64,000 bases of DNA, from positions 1 to 64,000 of the forward strand of contig CALVWI010000013.1 in assembly GCA_944367045.1 (NCBI GenBank), in the 5' to 3' direction. The stretch comes from an uncultured Clostridia bacterium. GTDB taxonomy: Bacteria; Bacillota; Clostridia; Christensenellales; Borkfalkiaceae. Below the pieces are notes generated by a model. The model saw only the letters and a list, made by a program, of their open reading frames with translations. It did not search any database and was not told where the DNA came from. This document shows, in pieces, positions 18,054-26,127 of this stretch (position 1 is its first letter; every line of letters begins with the position of its first letter). A program made the position numbers and the translations under genes.

Positions 18054-18581
18054 TTATTTGCCGAAGTATCTCTTGAGAAGGCCCTTGAAGCCTGCGCCGT
18101 GGCGCGCCTCATCCTTCGCCATCTCGTGCACGGTGTCGTGGATGGCGTCGTAGCCGAGCTCCTTCGCGCGCTTTGCGATGGCAAGCTTGCCTGCGCATGC
18201 GCCCGTCTCGGCAGCCACGCGAAGCTCGAGGTTCTTCTCGGTGGAATCGGTGACGACTTCCCCGAGGAGCTCTGCGAACTTGCTTGCGTGCTCTGCTTCC
18301 TCATATGCATAGCGCTTATAAGCCTCTGCGATCTCGGGATAACCCTCGCGCTCTGCGACGCGTGCCATTGCGAGGTACATGCCGACCTCGGTGCACTCGC
18401 CCTCGAAGTTGGCGCGGAGCCCGTCCATCACTTCCTTGTCCTCGACCTTGCCGTCGCCGACGTGGTGCTCGCAAGCGAACCCTGCGTTCTCCTCGATGGG
18501 AACAAACTTCGTTGCCTTGCAGACGGGGCAAACCATAACATCATCCGCGACGATCTCGCCGCAAACTGCACATCTCTTCAT
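18054..18581 (-). CDS. reverse-type rubrerythrin
   Basis: Rubrerythrins reduce hydrogen peroxide (or O2) to water in anaerobes using a diiron site and a rubredoxin-like iron. The 175-residue product has the rubredoxin-like Cys4 site at the N-terminus (CAVCG and CPVCK), so it is the reverse arrangement. The ferritin-like domain follows, with diiron ligands in EEAEH and DEARH. It has its own sigma-A promoter and terminator, so it is monocistronic. Confidence 0.94.
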   Translation of the reverse strand: MKRCAVCGEIVADDVMVCPVCKATKFVPIEENAGFACEHHVGDGKVEDKEVMDGLRANFEGECTEVGMYLAMARVAEREGYPEIAEAYKRYAYEEAEHASKFAELLGEVVTDSTEKNLELRVAAETGACAGKLAIAKRAKELGYDAIHDTVHEMAKDEARHGAGFKGLLKRYFGK

Positions 18582-18612
18582 AGAATCTGTATCTCCTTTT
18601 TAGATTTTCGCC

Positions 18613-18641
18613 ATTATAGCATAAATGAGACTAAATATCAA
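18613..18641 (-). promoter_or_regulatory. rubrerythrin promoter
   Basis: TTGATA (18636-18641), 17 bp, TATAAT (18613-18618) on the minus strand, 32 bp before the gene. No obvious PerR-type operator is visible. Confidence 0.8.
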
Positions 18642-18651
18642 TAAGATTTCA

Positions 18652-19308
18652 CTATCTTGTAGCCTCGGACGTGAGAAGCGAGAAAAGTTCGGGATAATTC
18701 GATGCAAACCGCGTCGCCCCCGCCCCTTCGAGCTGCTCTTTCGTGCGGTATCCCCAGAGCACGGAGATGCCGAACATGCCCGCATTCTGCGCGACGTGCG
18801 CGTCCGTCTCGCCGTCGCCGACGAAGGCGCACTCCTCGGGGGAGACGTGAAGGGTGAGCGCCGCGTATCGCGCGAGCGTCGGGTCGGGCTTTTTCGGGAA
18901 GTTGCCGTTGTCGCCGCCCACGAAGTCGAAGAGCCCCTCGGGGAAGAACTTTTGAATGCACCCATCCGTCGCGTCCTGCGGCTTGTTGGTGACGACGCCG
19001 AGCTTGAGCCCGCGCGCCTTCAGCGCCTGCAAACAGCCGAGCTCCCCGTCGTAGAGGTGCGTGCGCTCCTGCGTATTCTTTGCGAAGTGCTCGCGGAAGT
19101 GCTCGTAGCACGCCTCCACGTCCTTTGCCCCCTTGGGGCAGGCGCGCTCGATGAGGTCCCACGCCCCGTCGCCCACATAGCGGCGGGTCTCGTCGAGGGT
19201 GATGGGCGGATAGGAGAAGGCTGCAAGCGCCTCGTTGGTGTAGTAGCGGATATCCTCGAGCGTGTCGAGAAGCGTTCCGTCCAGATCGAGTAAAACTGCC
19301 TTTAACAT
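18652..19308 (-). CDS. HAD-family phosphatase, phosphoglycolate phosphatase-like
   Basis: The 218-residue product is a HAD subfamily IA hydrolase. Motif I is DLDGTLLDT near residue 8 and motif III lysine lies in KPDPTLARY. Motif IV is FVGDGETDAHVAQNAGM. A helical cap lies between motifs I and II. The layout matches Gph/phosphoglycolate phosphatase-type enzymes, though the substrate cannot be read from sequence. It starts 9 nt after argS, so the two are co-transcribed. Confidence 0.87.
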   Translation of the reverse strand: MLKAVLLDLDGTLLDTLEDIRYYTNEALAAFSYPPITLDETRRYVGDGAWDLIERACPKGAKDVEACYEHFREHFAKNTQERTHLYDGELGCLQALKARGLKLGVVTNKPQDATDGCIQKFFPEGLFDFVGGDNGNFPKKPDPTLARYAALTLHVSPEECAFVGDGETDAHVAQNAGMFGISVLWGYRTKEQLEGAGATRFASNYPELFSLLTSEATR

Positions 19309-19317
19309 AGTACTCCT

Positions 19318-21003
19318 TTACATCTTCTCGGGCACGCCGATGCCGAGGAGCGTCAGCCCCGCGGTGAGTGCGGAGAGCGTCGCCTTGGTGAGCGCGAGGC
19401 GGAAGGAGCGCGTCTCCTCCTCCTGCAGAATTTTGCAGTCGAAGTAGAACTTGTTGAACTTCTGCGCCGTGTCCACGCACCAGCGGGCGACGAAGCTGGG
19501 CTCGTACCGCTCGGCCGCCGCCTTGACGGTCTCAGGGAAGTCCGCGAGCGCCTTCACGAGCTCGAACTCCTGATCGCAGGGGGTGTAATTTTCGGGAATG
19601 GCTGCCTCATAGCCCCCCTCCGCCGCCTTGGCAAGCACGGACGAGGCGCGCGCGCAGGTGTATTGGACGTACACGCTCGTCTCGCCGTCGAAGTTGAGCG
19701 CCTTGTCGTAGGAAAAGACGATGTCCTTGATCTTATTGTTATAGAGGGCGGAGAAGATGACAGCGCCGACACCCACCTTTTCGGCGATCTCCTGCTTGTT
19801 CTCGAGCGAGGGGTTCTTCTCGTCGATGACGGAGTACGCCTTCTCGACGCAGCGGTTGAGAACGTCCTCGAGCCACACCACCTTGCCCTTGCGGGTGGAC
19901 ATCGCGCCGTCCTCGAGGGACACCATGCCGTAGGCAACGTGCACGAGGTCCTTCGCCCACTCCTTGCCCATGAGCTCCAGCACCTTGAACACCTGCTTGA
20001 AGTGCAAATTCTGCTGGTAGGCGACGACGTAGAGACACTTGTAGAAGTCGTAGGTGTTCTTGCGGTAGATGGCGGCAGCTAAATCGCGCGTCGCATAGAG
20101 GGAGGCGCCGTCCGAGCGCAGAATGAGGCAGGGCGGCATGCCGTAGGGCTCGAGATCGACGATCTGCGCGCCGTTGCTCTCCTTCAAAAGGCCCTTCTCT
20201 TTGAGTTCCTCGACGACGGGCGCCATCTTGTCGGTATAGAACCGTTCGCCCGCGTACGAATCGAAGGTGACGTGCAGCTTCTCGTAGATGCCCTTCACAT
20301 AGGCGAGCGTGAGCTCCTTGAACCAGTCGAAGAGCTCGTTTGCCTCCTTATCTCCGCTCTCGATGAGGCGGAAGTATTCGCGCGCCTCGGCTTCCATCTC
20401 CTCGGTCGCCTCGTTGTTGAAGCGCACATAGAGGTCGTTGATGGCGTGAATGCCGCCCTTTTGCACTTCCTCGCGATTTCCCCAGTGCTTGTAGGCGGAG
20501 ATGAGCTTGCCGAACTGGGTGCCGTAGTCGCCGAGATGGTTGATGCCCACGGTATGATAGCCGAGGAACTTGAAGATGCGGTAGAGCGCCCCGCCGATGA
20601 CCGTCGTCGAGAGGTGCCCGATGTGGAAGGGCTTGGCGATGTTGACGGAGGAATAGTCGATGCAGATGGTCTTGCCCTCGCCCATCTCGGAGGAGCCGTA
20701 CTTTTCGCCCTCCTTCAGAATGGTGGAGAGGACGTCCTCCGCAAGCCCCGCCCTTGCGATGCGGAAGTTGACGTACCCGTTCAAGGCCTTCGCCTCCGAG
20801 ACGACGCCGTCCGCGGGATATTCCGCCGCAATGTTTTCCGCGATGAGTGCGGGGCTCTTTCTTAAAACTTTCGCAAGTTTGAAGCAGGGGAGCGCATAGT
20901 CCCCCATCGAAGTATCGGGGGGAACGGCGATGAGCCCTTCAAGCTCCTCCTCACTCACCCCTTCCGCCTTGATATGCTGTGCGATATAGCGCTTATAGTC
21001 CAT
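19318..21003 (-). CDS. argS: arginyl-tRNA synthetase
   Basis: ArgRS charges tRNA-Arg. The 561-residue class I synthetase has the HIGH signature FHIGHLSTT near residue 123 and the KMSKS-equivalent MSTRKGKVVWLED near residue 370. Its N-terminal ArgRS-specific domain and C-terminal DALR-type anticodon domain are present, ending LTLLGIGVPEKM. It has its own promoter and is divergent from ychF. Confidence 0.97.
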   Translation of the reverse strand: MDYKRYIAQHIKAEGVSEEELEGLIAVPPDTSMGDYALPCFKLAKVLRKSPALIAENIAAEYPADGVVSEAKALNGYVNFRIARAGLAEDVLSTILKEGEKYGSSEMGEGKTICIDYSSVNIAKPFHIGHLSTTVIGGALYRIFKFLGYHTVGINHLGDYGTQFGKLISAYKHWGNREEVQKGGIHAINDLYVRFNNEATEEMEAEAREYFRLIESGDKEANELFDWFKELTLAYVKGIYEKLHVTFDSYAGERFYTDKMAPVVEELKEKGLLKESNGAQIVDLEPYGMPPCLILRSDGASLYATRDLAAAIYRKNTYDFYKCLYVVAYQQNLHFKQVFKVLELMGKEWAKDLVHVAYGMVSLEDGAMSTRKGKVVWLEDVLNRCVEKAYSVIDEKNPSLENKQEIAEKVGVGAVIFSALYNNKIKDIVFSYDKALNFDGETSVYVQYTCARASSVLAKAAEGGYEAAIPENYTPCDQEFELVKALADFPETVKAAAERYEPSFVARWCVDTAQKFNKFYFDCKILQEEETRSFRLALTKATLSALTAGLTLLGIGVPEKM

Positions 21004-21038
21004 AATGTCCTCACTTTCGGGTCAGTTCTTTCGCTGTC

Positions 21039-21067
21039 ATTTTAGCACATTTCGTTCTAAACGGCAA
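21039..21067 (-). promoter_or_regulatory. argS promoter
   Basis: TTGCCG (21062-21067), 17 bp, TAAAAT (21039-21044) on the minus strand. The -35 lies on one arm of a GGCAAG/CTTGCC inverted repeat shared with the ychF promoter. Confidence 0.7.
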
Positions 21068-21077
21068 GCGAAAAGAC

Positions 21078-21106
21078 TTGCCATTTGCGCCCCGTTCAAG
21101 TATAAT
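21078..21106 (+). promoter_or_regulatory. ychF promoter
   Basis: TTGCCA (21078-21083), 17 bp, TATAAT (21101-21106), 54 bp before the ychF start. Confidence 0.8.
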
Positions 21107-21159
21107 ACTTAAGAATACATCGAGCGCTCCATAAGCGCTTTCTTTTCAGGAGATACGCT

Positions 21160-22257
21160 ATGAAATTAGGTGTCGTAGGGCTCCCCAACGTGGGGAAATC
21201 CACCCTCTTCAACGCCATCACGCACGCGGGGGCCGAGATGGCCAACTACCCGTTCTGCACCATCGAACCCAACGTCGGCGTCGTCGCCGTACCCGATGAG
21301 CGGCTGGATAAGCTCGCCGCCCTCTACTCGAGCAAGAAGGTGACCCCCGCCGTCATCGAATTTGTCGACATCGCGGGCCTTGTCAAGGGCGCAAGCCACG
21401 GCGAAGGCCTCGGCAACAAGTTCCTCTCCCACATCCGCGAGGTGGACGCTATCGTCCACGTCGTAAGATGCTTCGAGGACGAGAACATCACCCACGTTGA
21501 GAGCACCGTTGATCCCGTGCGCGACATCGAGACCATCAATCTGGAGCTCATTTTGGCCGACATCGAGGCCGTGCAGAAGCGCATGGATCGCATCCGCAAC
21601 GCAGCCCGCGGCGGGTCGGACAAGAACGCCGCCGCCGAGTTCGCCTTCCTCGAAAAGCTCCAAAAGCACCTCGAAGAGGAAAAGCCCGCCTCCTCCTTCC
21701 CCCTCACCGAGGACGAGGAGCCCATGATGGACAATCTCTTTTTGCTTTCAAGTAAGCCCGTCATCTACTGCGCGAACATCGCCGAGAGCAGCATGGGGCA
21801 GGAGGATTCGAACCCCTATGTGCAGGCGGTGAAGGAATACGCCGCCAAGCACAACGCGGAGACCATCGTCGTCTGCGCCAAGACGGAGGAGGAGCTCTCC
21901 GAAATGGACGAGGCGGACCGCGAGATGTTCCTTGCAGACTTCGGCCTCAAGGAGAGCGGACTCGACAAGCTCATCAAAGCGTCCTATTCGCTCCTCGGGC
22001 TCATCTCCTACCTCACCGCGGGCGAGAAGGAGACGCGCGCCTGGACCATCAAGAAGGGCACGAAGGCCCCTCAGGCCGCGGGCAAGATCCACTCCGACTT
22101 CGAGAAGGGTTTCATCCGCGCCGAGGTCGTCGAATGGGAGACGCTTTTAGAGTGCGGCGGGCTTGCGGGCGCGCGCGAGAAGGGCAAGGTGCGCTCGGAG
22201 GGCAAGGACTATGTGATGAAAGACGGCGACGTCGTCCTCTTCCGCTTCAATGTGTAA
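21160..22257 (+). CDS. ychF: ribosome-binding ATPase YchF
   Basis: YchF is an Obg-family P-loop protein that hydrolyses ATP and binds ribosomes. The 365-residue product starts MKLGVVGLPNVGKSTLFNAI with the P-loop GLPNVGKS. Switch II is in VDIAGLVKGASHGEGLGNKF. It ends with a TGS domain (AWTIKKGTKAPQAAGKIHSD to YVMKDGDVVLFRFNV). It is monocistronic, with promoter and terminator adjacent. Confidence 0.97.
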   Translation: MKLGVVGLPNVGKSTLFNAITHAGAEMANYPFCTIEPNVGVVAVPDERLDKLAALYSSKKVTPAVIEFVDIAGLVKGASHGEGLGNKFLSHIREVDAIVHVVRCFEDENITHVESTVDPVRDIETINLELILADIEAVQKRMDRIRNAARGGSDKNAAAEFAFLEKLQKHLEEEKPASSFPLTEDEEPMMDNLFLLSSKPVIYCANIAESSMGQEDSNPYVQAVKEYAAKHNAETIVVCAKTEEELSEMDEADREMFLADFGLKESGLDKLIKASYSLLGLISYLTAGEKETRAWTIKKGTKAPQAAGKIHSDFEKGFIRAEVVEWETLLECGGLAGAREKGKVRSEGKDYVMKDGDVVLFRFNV

Positions 22258-22269
22258 AGTATCAAAACG

Positions 22270-22296
22270 GCCGCCCCGAACAGGGGCGGCTTTTTT
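22270..22296 (+). terminator. ychF terminator
   Basis: GCCGCCCC and GGGGCGGC form an 8-bp stem with a 5-nt loop, followed by six T's, 12 bp after the stop codon. Confidence 0.92.
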
Positions 22297-22367
22297 CATG
22301 CTGTTTTATAATCGCCGCCTGCACGGGCGGCTTGTTTGTTTGACGAACGCCTCATACAACGCGGCTT

Positions 22368-22469
22368 TTACGAACTCCCCGTCGAGACGATGTCCTCGTC
22401 GTCGTCCTCGGGGCGGATCATGCAGTAACTGGGGTTATGGGCGTACTTCGTGTCGCTTTTCTCTTTCAT
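22368..22469 (-). CDS. possible 33-residue protein, unknown
   Basis: An ATG at 22469 preceded by GGGGGT opens a 33-codon frame reading MKEKSDTKYAHNPSYCMIRP followed by an acidic EDDDED cluster. The composition looks more protein-like than the surrounding shadow frames. However, the site-to-ATG spacing is very short and a terminator lies just upstream, so expression would need read-through. I do not recognise it. Confidence 0.35.
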   Translation of the reverse strand: MKEKSDTKYAHNPSYCMIRPEDDDEDIVSTGSS

Positions 22470-22484
22470 ACCCCCATTGTGCGC

Positions 22485-22510
22485 AAAAAGCGGAGGGGTT
22501 ATTCCTCCGC
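22485..22510 (-). terminator. terminator overlapping the stop codon of the 48-residue gene
   Basis: GCGGAGG and CCTCCGC flank a loop that contains the TAA stop of the 22499-22645 gene. A run of five T's follows on the minus strand. Confidence 0.85.
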
Positions 22511-22645
22511 CTTTTTCTCGTCTTCGGATTCGGGCGCCGTTTCGCCGGACATCTCCGCGATGGCCTCCCGTTCGCGCCGTTTGAACGCCTCGCGGCGCTC
22601 CTCCGCGTCCTTGTCGACGCGGCCTTCGTTTTCCTGATCCTTCAT
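22499..22645 (-). CDS. 48-residue highly charged small protein, unknown
   Basis: The frame MKDQENEGRVDKDAEERR continues as a Lys/Glu/Arg-rich, probably helical and soluble polypeptide of 48 residues. It has a consensus promoter 40 bp upstream (TTGACA-17-TATAAT), a ribosome binding site AGGGGG, and a terminator whose loop holds the stop codon. It is therefore very likely an expressed gene despite its size. No family is recognised. Confidence 0.7.
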   Translation of the reverse strand: MKDQENEGRVDKDAEERREAFKRREREAIAEMSGETAPESEDEKKAEE

Positions 22646-22684
22646 AAGCCGCCCCCTTCGGGCATTTTTCGCCCTTTTGCTCAA

Positions 22685-22713
22685 ATTATAGCACGGAACA
22701 GGCGGCTTGTCAA
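22685..22713 (-). promoter_or_regulatory. promoter of the 48-residue gene
   Basis: TTGACA (22708-22713), 17 bp, TATAAT (22685-22690) on the minus strand, starting 5 bp after the alpha-galactosidase stop codon. Confidence 0.85.
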
Positions 22714-22717
22714 GACC

Positions 22718-24850
22718 TTATAGTTTCTGCAGCACGAACATCCGCGTAAAGACGGGGTTGGCGCTCCTTGCGTCCTGCTCGTCGAAGATACCGTCGAGCC
22801 GCAAGCCTGCCATCAGCAGCCCGCCCGTCGAGAGGCCGATCTCCTTGACGCCCGCCCCCTCGCGCACCGAGACGCGGTAGAGCGCCCCTTCGTCGAGGCC
22901 CCTCAAATACGCGCGCACATTCTGCACGCCCGTGCGCTTCTTGAGGACGGCGACGGTCGCAACGGCGGTGTCCTTCTCGGGAGAGACGGTGATATACCCC
23001 GCCCATTCGCCCGAAACGTCGCCGAGGGAGTAGTAAGTGCCGAACTGCATGGTCTCGCGGTACTGCTTGTAGAAGGCGATCTGCTCCTTGATGGCCGCGC
23101 GCTCCTCTTCGGGGAGAGCACTAAGGTCGCACTCATATCCCAACACCCCGCCCGCCGCGACGGCGAAGCGAACGGAGAGCGCGCTCGCATTGCCCGTCTG
23201 ATGGTTGGGAGAGGCGGAGACGTGCGCGCCCATCGTGCTCTGCGGGTAAGCGGCCGCCGTGCCCGCCTGAATGGCGATGCGCTCGCGGGCGTCCGTGTTG
23301 TCGCTCGTCCAAATTTGGGGAGAATAGCACAGAATGCCCAAATCGAACCGCGCCCCGCCCGAAGCGCAGCCCTCGAAGAGCACCTCGGGGAAGGCCGCCG
23401 TCAGCCGCTCCATGACCGCATACAATCCGAGGATATAGCGGTGGTAGTACTCGCCGCCGACGGCCTGCCCGAAGGTGTCCGTCATATGGCGGTTGTAGTC
23501 CCACTTGAGATAGGCCGCCTTGGTTTGGGTGAGCACCTTCGAGACGCTCTCCACGATGTAGTCCTGCACGGCGGGCGAAGTCAAATCGAGCATGAGCTGA
23601 TGGCGCATCTCCACGGGCGCTCTCCCGGGGATCTTCATCGCCCATTCGGGGTGCGCCCCGTAGAGTTCGCTCTCTTCGGAGATCATCTCGGGCTCCATCC
23701 AGATGCCGAAGGAAAGCCCCATCGCGCGCACCTCGTCGGCAAGGGAGGCGATGCCGCCCGTCTTTTCCTCGTAGTCCGTCCAGTCGCCGAGGGAAGTCGT
23801 ATCGGTGTCCCTGCGGCCGAACCAGCCGTCGTCGAGCACGAACAGCTCCGCGCCCGCCTCCTTCGCCGCCCTTGCAATGTTTAGGATGCGCTCGCGCGTG
23901 AAGGAGAAGTACGTCCCCTCCCAGTTATTGACGAGCACGGGGCGCGCCCTCTTCTTCCACACGCCGCGGACGATGTGCTCCTGCACGAACTTGCGCATAT
24001 GAAGGCCCACCTCGCGGTCGGAATGGCCGAAAGAAAACACCGCTTCGGGCGCGAAGAAGGTCTCTCCCTTCTCCAATTTCCACGCGAAGTTGAAGGGGTT
24101 GATGCCCGTGATCAAGCGGGTGCGGCCCGAATCGTCGCTCTCGGCGATCGTCCTGTGATTGCCCGAATAGACGAGGTTGACCCCCACCGCCATGCCGGGA
24201 CGGGTGAGCAGGGTAAACGGGTTATGGAATGCCGACGACGAGCCCGTATAGGACGCATTCTCGCACTTTCCGCCATTCAAGGGGCGGGTATGGCGCTGAC
24301 GCTCGCACGCCCACGCGCCGTCGAAGGTGGTGAAGGAGAAGTCCTTCCCCCACAGCTCGAGCTGCAGCGACGCAAACTCCTCGATCGTCACCCCTTCGCC
24401 CCTCTCATTGGTGAGGAAGGTGAGGCAGGAATAGGTATCGCTGTCCTCGTAGGGGGTGAACTCCAAGACGAGCGTAAGGCCGAGGCGCTTTTCCCCATAG
24501 GCAAGCCGCAGGCAGCTATCTTCCCCGTACGAGACGGGAAGGCCGTTTGGCTTCGTCCGCTCCGCTTCCCCGAAGGAGCGCAGGCAAAAGTCGGCGGCGA
24601 CGGAGCCGTCCTCCGCGCGAATGAGAAGGGAGGGTTCGCGGAAGTCGGTGCCTCCCCACGGTGAAAAGAGCGAGCAGGGCGCCTCAAAGCCCGTGCCGTC
24701 GTATTCGGGGGCGATGAGAGAGGCGTTCTCCCACGCGCCCGTGAGTTTTTTGCCGAGATACAGAAGTTTGGGCTGCCGCTCATCGGCGCGAATGAGAAGG
24801 CTTGTATGCGCCGTCGAGAGCAGCGCGAGATTTCCTTTGCAAGTGATCAT
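22718..24850 (-). CDS. alpha-galactosidase, glycoside hydrolase family 36
   Basis: GH36 alpha-galactosidases release terminal galactose from melibiose- and raffinose-type sugars. The 710-residue product has the N-terminal beta-sandwich domain, a barrel domain and a C-terminal beta domain. The nucleophile is the aspartate of LKWDYNR. The acid/base aspartate lies in WTSDNTDARERI. WEGTYFSFT and DDGWFGRRD are also family motifs. There is no signal peptide, so it is cytoplasmic. ATG 24850 follows GGAGG. No sugar transporter is adjacent; the MsmX-like ATPase at 37990 could serve one elsewhere. Confidence 0.95.
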   Translation of the reverse strand: MITCKGNLALLSTAHTSLLIRADERQPKLLYLGKKLTGAWENASLIAPEYDGTGFEAPCSLFSPWGGTDFREPSLLIRAEDGSVAADFCLRSFGEAERTKPNGLPVSYGEDSCLRLAYGEKRLGLTLVLEFTPYEDSDTYSCLTFLTNERGEGVTIEEFASLQLELWGKDFSFTTFDGAWACERQRHTRPLNGGKCENASYTGSSSAFHNPFTLLTRPGMAVGVNLVYSGNHRTIAESDDSGRTRLITGINPFNFAWKLEKGETFFAPEAVFSFGHSDREVGLHMRKFVQEHIVRGVWKKRARPVLVNNWEGTYFSFTRERILNIARAAKEAGAELFVLDDGWFGRRDTDTTSLGDWTDYEEKTGGIASLADEVRAMGLSFGIWMEPEMISEESELYGAHPEWAMKIPGRAPVEMRHQLMLDLTSPAVQDYIVESVSKVLTQTKAAYLKWDYNRHMTDTFGQAVGGEYYHRYILGLYAVMERLTAAFPEVLFEGCASGGARFDLGILCYSPQIWTSDNTDARERIAIQAGTAAAYPQSTMGAHVSASPNHQTGNASALSVRFAVAAGGVLGYECDLSALPEEERAAIKEQIAFYKQYRETMQFGTYYSLGDVSGEWAGYITVSPEKDTAVATVAVLKKRTGVQNVRAYLRGLDEGALYRVSVREGAGVKEIGLSTGGLLMAGLRLDGIFDEQDARSANPVFTRMFVLQKL

Positions 24851-24868
24851 AATTCCTCCATTGGGGGA

Positions 24869-24874
24869 ATTATA
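24869..24874 (-). promoter_or_regulatory. alpha-galactosidase promoter (-10)
   Basis: TATAAT with an upstream TGC gives an extended -10 box. The -35 region (TATACA at 17 bp) is weak, which suggests dependence on an activator or on the extended -10. Confidence 0.65.
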
Positions 24875-24915
24875 GCATAAAGCCCGCCGTTTGTATAGTG
24901 CGGACGCGAAAAAAT

Positions 24916-25200
24916 TTATTTTTCCGAGAGGCCCGCAAGCTCCTTCCCCGCCTTTTTGGCGGCGGAGAGCGCCTCCTTCTCCCCCTCGGGCGGCTTCAGA
25001 ATGTCCCGCGCAAGCTCCCTTGCAAAGGCGAGCGTGCCGAGCGCCCCCGAAAAGAGCTCCAAAAGTTCCCGCCTTAAATCGTGGCTCTCTGCCGCAAGCA
25101 GCGCCCCGTGCAGCCGAAAAAGCTGTTCCCGCTCCGAGAAAAGCACTTCCTTCAAGGTATCCCGCTCGTTCAAGCTCATCTCCTGTTTGCTGTACTTCAT
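24916..25200 (-). CDS. small helical protein, CotF/ferritin-like, possible spore coat protein
   Basis: The 94-residue product is predicted all-helical. It has a stretch SLNERDTLKEVLFSEREQLF followed by a second helix with ALLAAESHDLRRELLELF. This pattern (a lead helix with D-x-L-x-x-x-L-x-x-E, then the next helix) resembles CotF-type spore coat proteins. The match is by eye only. It overlaps the stop of the preceding gene by 4 nt (ATGA), so they form a pair. Confidence 0.55.
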   Translation of the reverse strand: MKYSKQEMSLNERDTLKEVLFSEREQLFRLHGALLAAESHDLRRELLELFSGALGTLAFARELARDILKPPEGEKEALSAAKKAGKELAGLSEK

Positions 25201-25388
25201 GCCCGCGCCTCCAAAAGAGCGAGGAGCCGCCCGTGCCGTGCGATGTGCTCCTCCATGATGTGCGCCATGCCCTCCGCAAGCGCGCCGTCCGTCAGCAAGC
25301 CCGCGTAGAGATGCGCCTTCTTCGCAAGCAGCGCCTCCCCCTCCGCCGCAAGGAGCAGCGCCGAAAATTCTTCCCTGTCAAGCCCCAT
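25197..25388 (-). CDS. 63-residue helical protein, partner of the CotF-like gene
   Basis: The 63-residue product (MGLDREEFSALLLAAEGEAL...) is one or two amphipathic helices with MAHIMEEHIARHGRLLALLE at the end, reminiscent of the C-terminal half of coat proteins with ferritin-like folds. Its ribosome binding site GGGAGG is the 3' arm of the nth terminator hairpin, with the T tract forming the spacer to ATG. Expression may therefore respond to that hairpin. Confidence 0.6.
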   Translation of the reverse strand: MGLDREEFSALLLAAEGEALLAKKAHLYAGLLTDGALAEGMAHIMEEHIARHGRLLALLEARA

Positions 25389-25421
25389 AAAAAACCTCCC
25401 GCCAAGAGGTTGTGCGGGAGG
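25389..25421 (-). terminator. nth terminator that also holds the ribosome binding site of the next gene
   Basis: CCTCCCGC and GCGGGAGG form an 8-bp stem around an 11-nt loop, followed by six T's and then directly by the ATG of the 63-residue gene. The same hairpin can end nth transcription and mask the downstream GGGAGG. Confidence 0.85.
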
Positions 25422-25428
25422 AAACGTT

Positions 25429-26079
25429 TTATGCGTGTTCGGGGGAAGCGTTCCCCTTCGTCTGTTGAAAGTATGGGCAATACTTGCGGAGCGTGCAGGC
25501 GGGGCAGTCGGGCCGCTGCGAATGGCACACCCTGCGCCCGTGCCAGATGAGCCAGTGGTGCGCCTTCGACCAATCTTCCTCGGGAATGGCCTTCATGAGC
25601 CCCTTCTCGACTTCGAGGGGCGTCTTTCCGACGGCGATGCCCAGCCTGTTTGCAACGCGAAAGACGTGCGTATCGACGGCGATGGCGTTGCCCCCGAACG
25701 CGACCGCATACACGACGTTGGCGGTCTTTCTCCCCACGCCCGCGAGCGTCTCGAGCTCCTCGCGCGTCGACGGCACTTCGCCCCCGAAGCGCTCCAAAAT
25801 ATCTCTCGACGCCGAGAGAATGTGCGCCGCCTTGTTGTGATAGAACCCGCACGAGAAGATGTACTTTTCAAGCTCCTCTTGGCTCAGCGAGAGCATCGTC
25901 TCGGGCGTATTGTGTCTTTCAAAGAGCACCTTCGTGACCTTGTTGACGCGCTCGTCCGTGCACTGCGCCGAGAGAATGACGGCGACGAGGAGCTCGTAAG
26001 GGCTCCCGTATTCGAGGGCGGGCTTGGCGTCCGGGTAGAGGCGGGCAAGCTCCTTTAAAATTTCTTCCTTGGTATCCAT
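25429..26079 (-). CDS. nth: endonuclease III
   Basis: Nth is a bifunctional glycosylase/AP lyase for oxidised pyrimidines. The 216-residue product has the helix-hairpin-helix with catalytic lysine (LAGVGRKTANVV) and the catalytic aspartate in VDTHVFRVANR. The 4Fe-4S loop is C-x6-C-x2-C-x5-C in CHSQRPDCPACTLRKYC. ATG 26079 is preferred. The TATAAT box overlaps the earlier ATG at 26088, leaving only 7 nt before ATG 26079, so translation may be leaderless. Confidence 0.95.
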   Translation of the reverse strand: MDTKEEILKELARLYPDAKPALEYGSPYELLVAVILSAQCTDERVNKVTKVLFERHNTPETMLSLSQEELEKYIFSCGFYHNKAAHILSASRDILERFGGEVPSTREELETLAGVGRKTANVVYAVAFGGNAIAVDTHVFRVANRLGIAVGKTPLEVEKGLMKAIPEEDWSKAHHWLIWHGRRVCHSQRPDCPACTLRKYCPYFQQTKGNASPEHA

Positions 26080-26086
26080 CTCCCCC

Positions 26087-26116
26087 ATTATAGCACAACG
26101 CGGGCGAAAAAGGCAA
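26087..26116 (-). promoter_or_regulatory. nth promoter, 7 nt from the start codon
   Basis: TTGCCT (26111-26116), 18 bp, TATAAT (26087-26092) with an extended TGC. GGGGGAG directly abuts the ATG, too close for a normal ribosome binding site. Confidence 0.7.
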
Positions 26117-26127
26117 GCGGTAACGGC

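Noticed and set aside
17590-18153. Long frames on both strands between the XRE gene and rubrerythrin
   Set aside because: They have skewed Arg/Pro/Ala composition, no ribosome binding sites, and overlap the rubrerythrin terminator or coding region.
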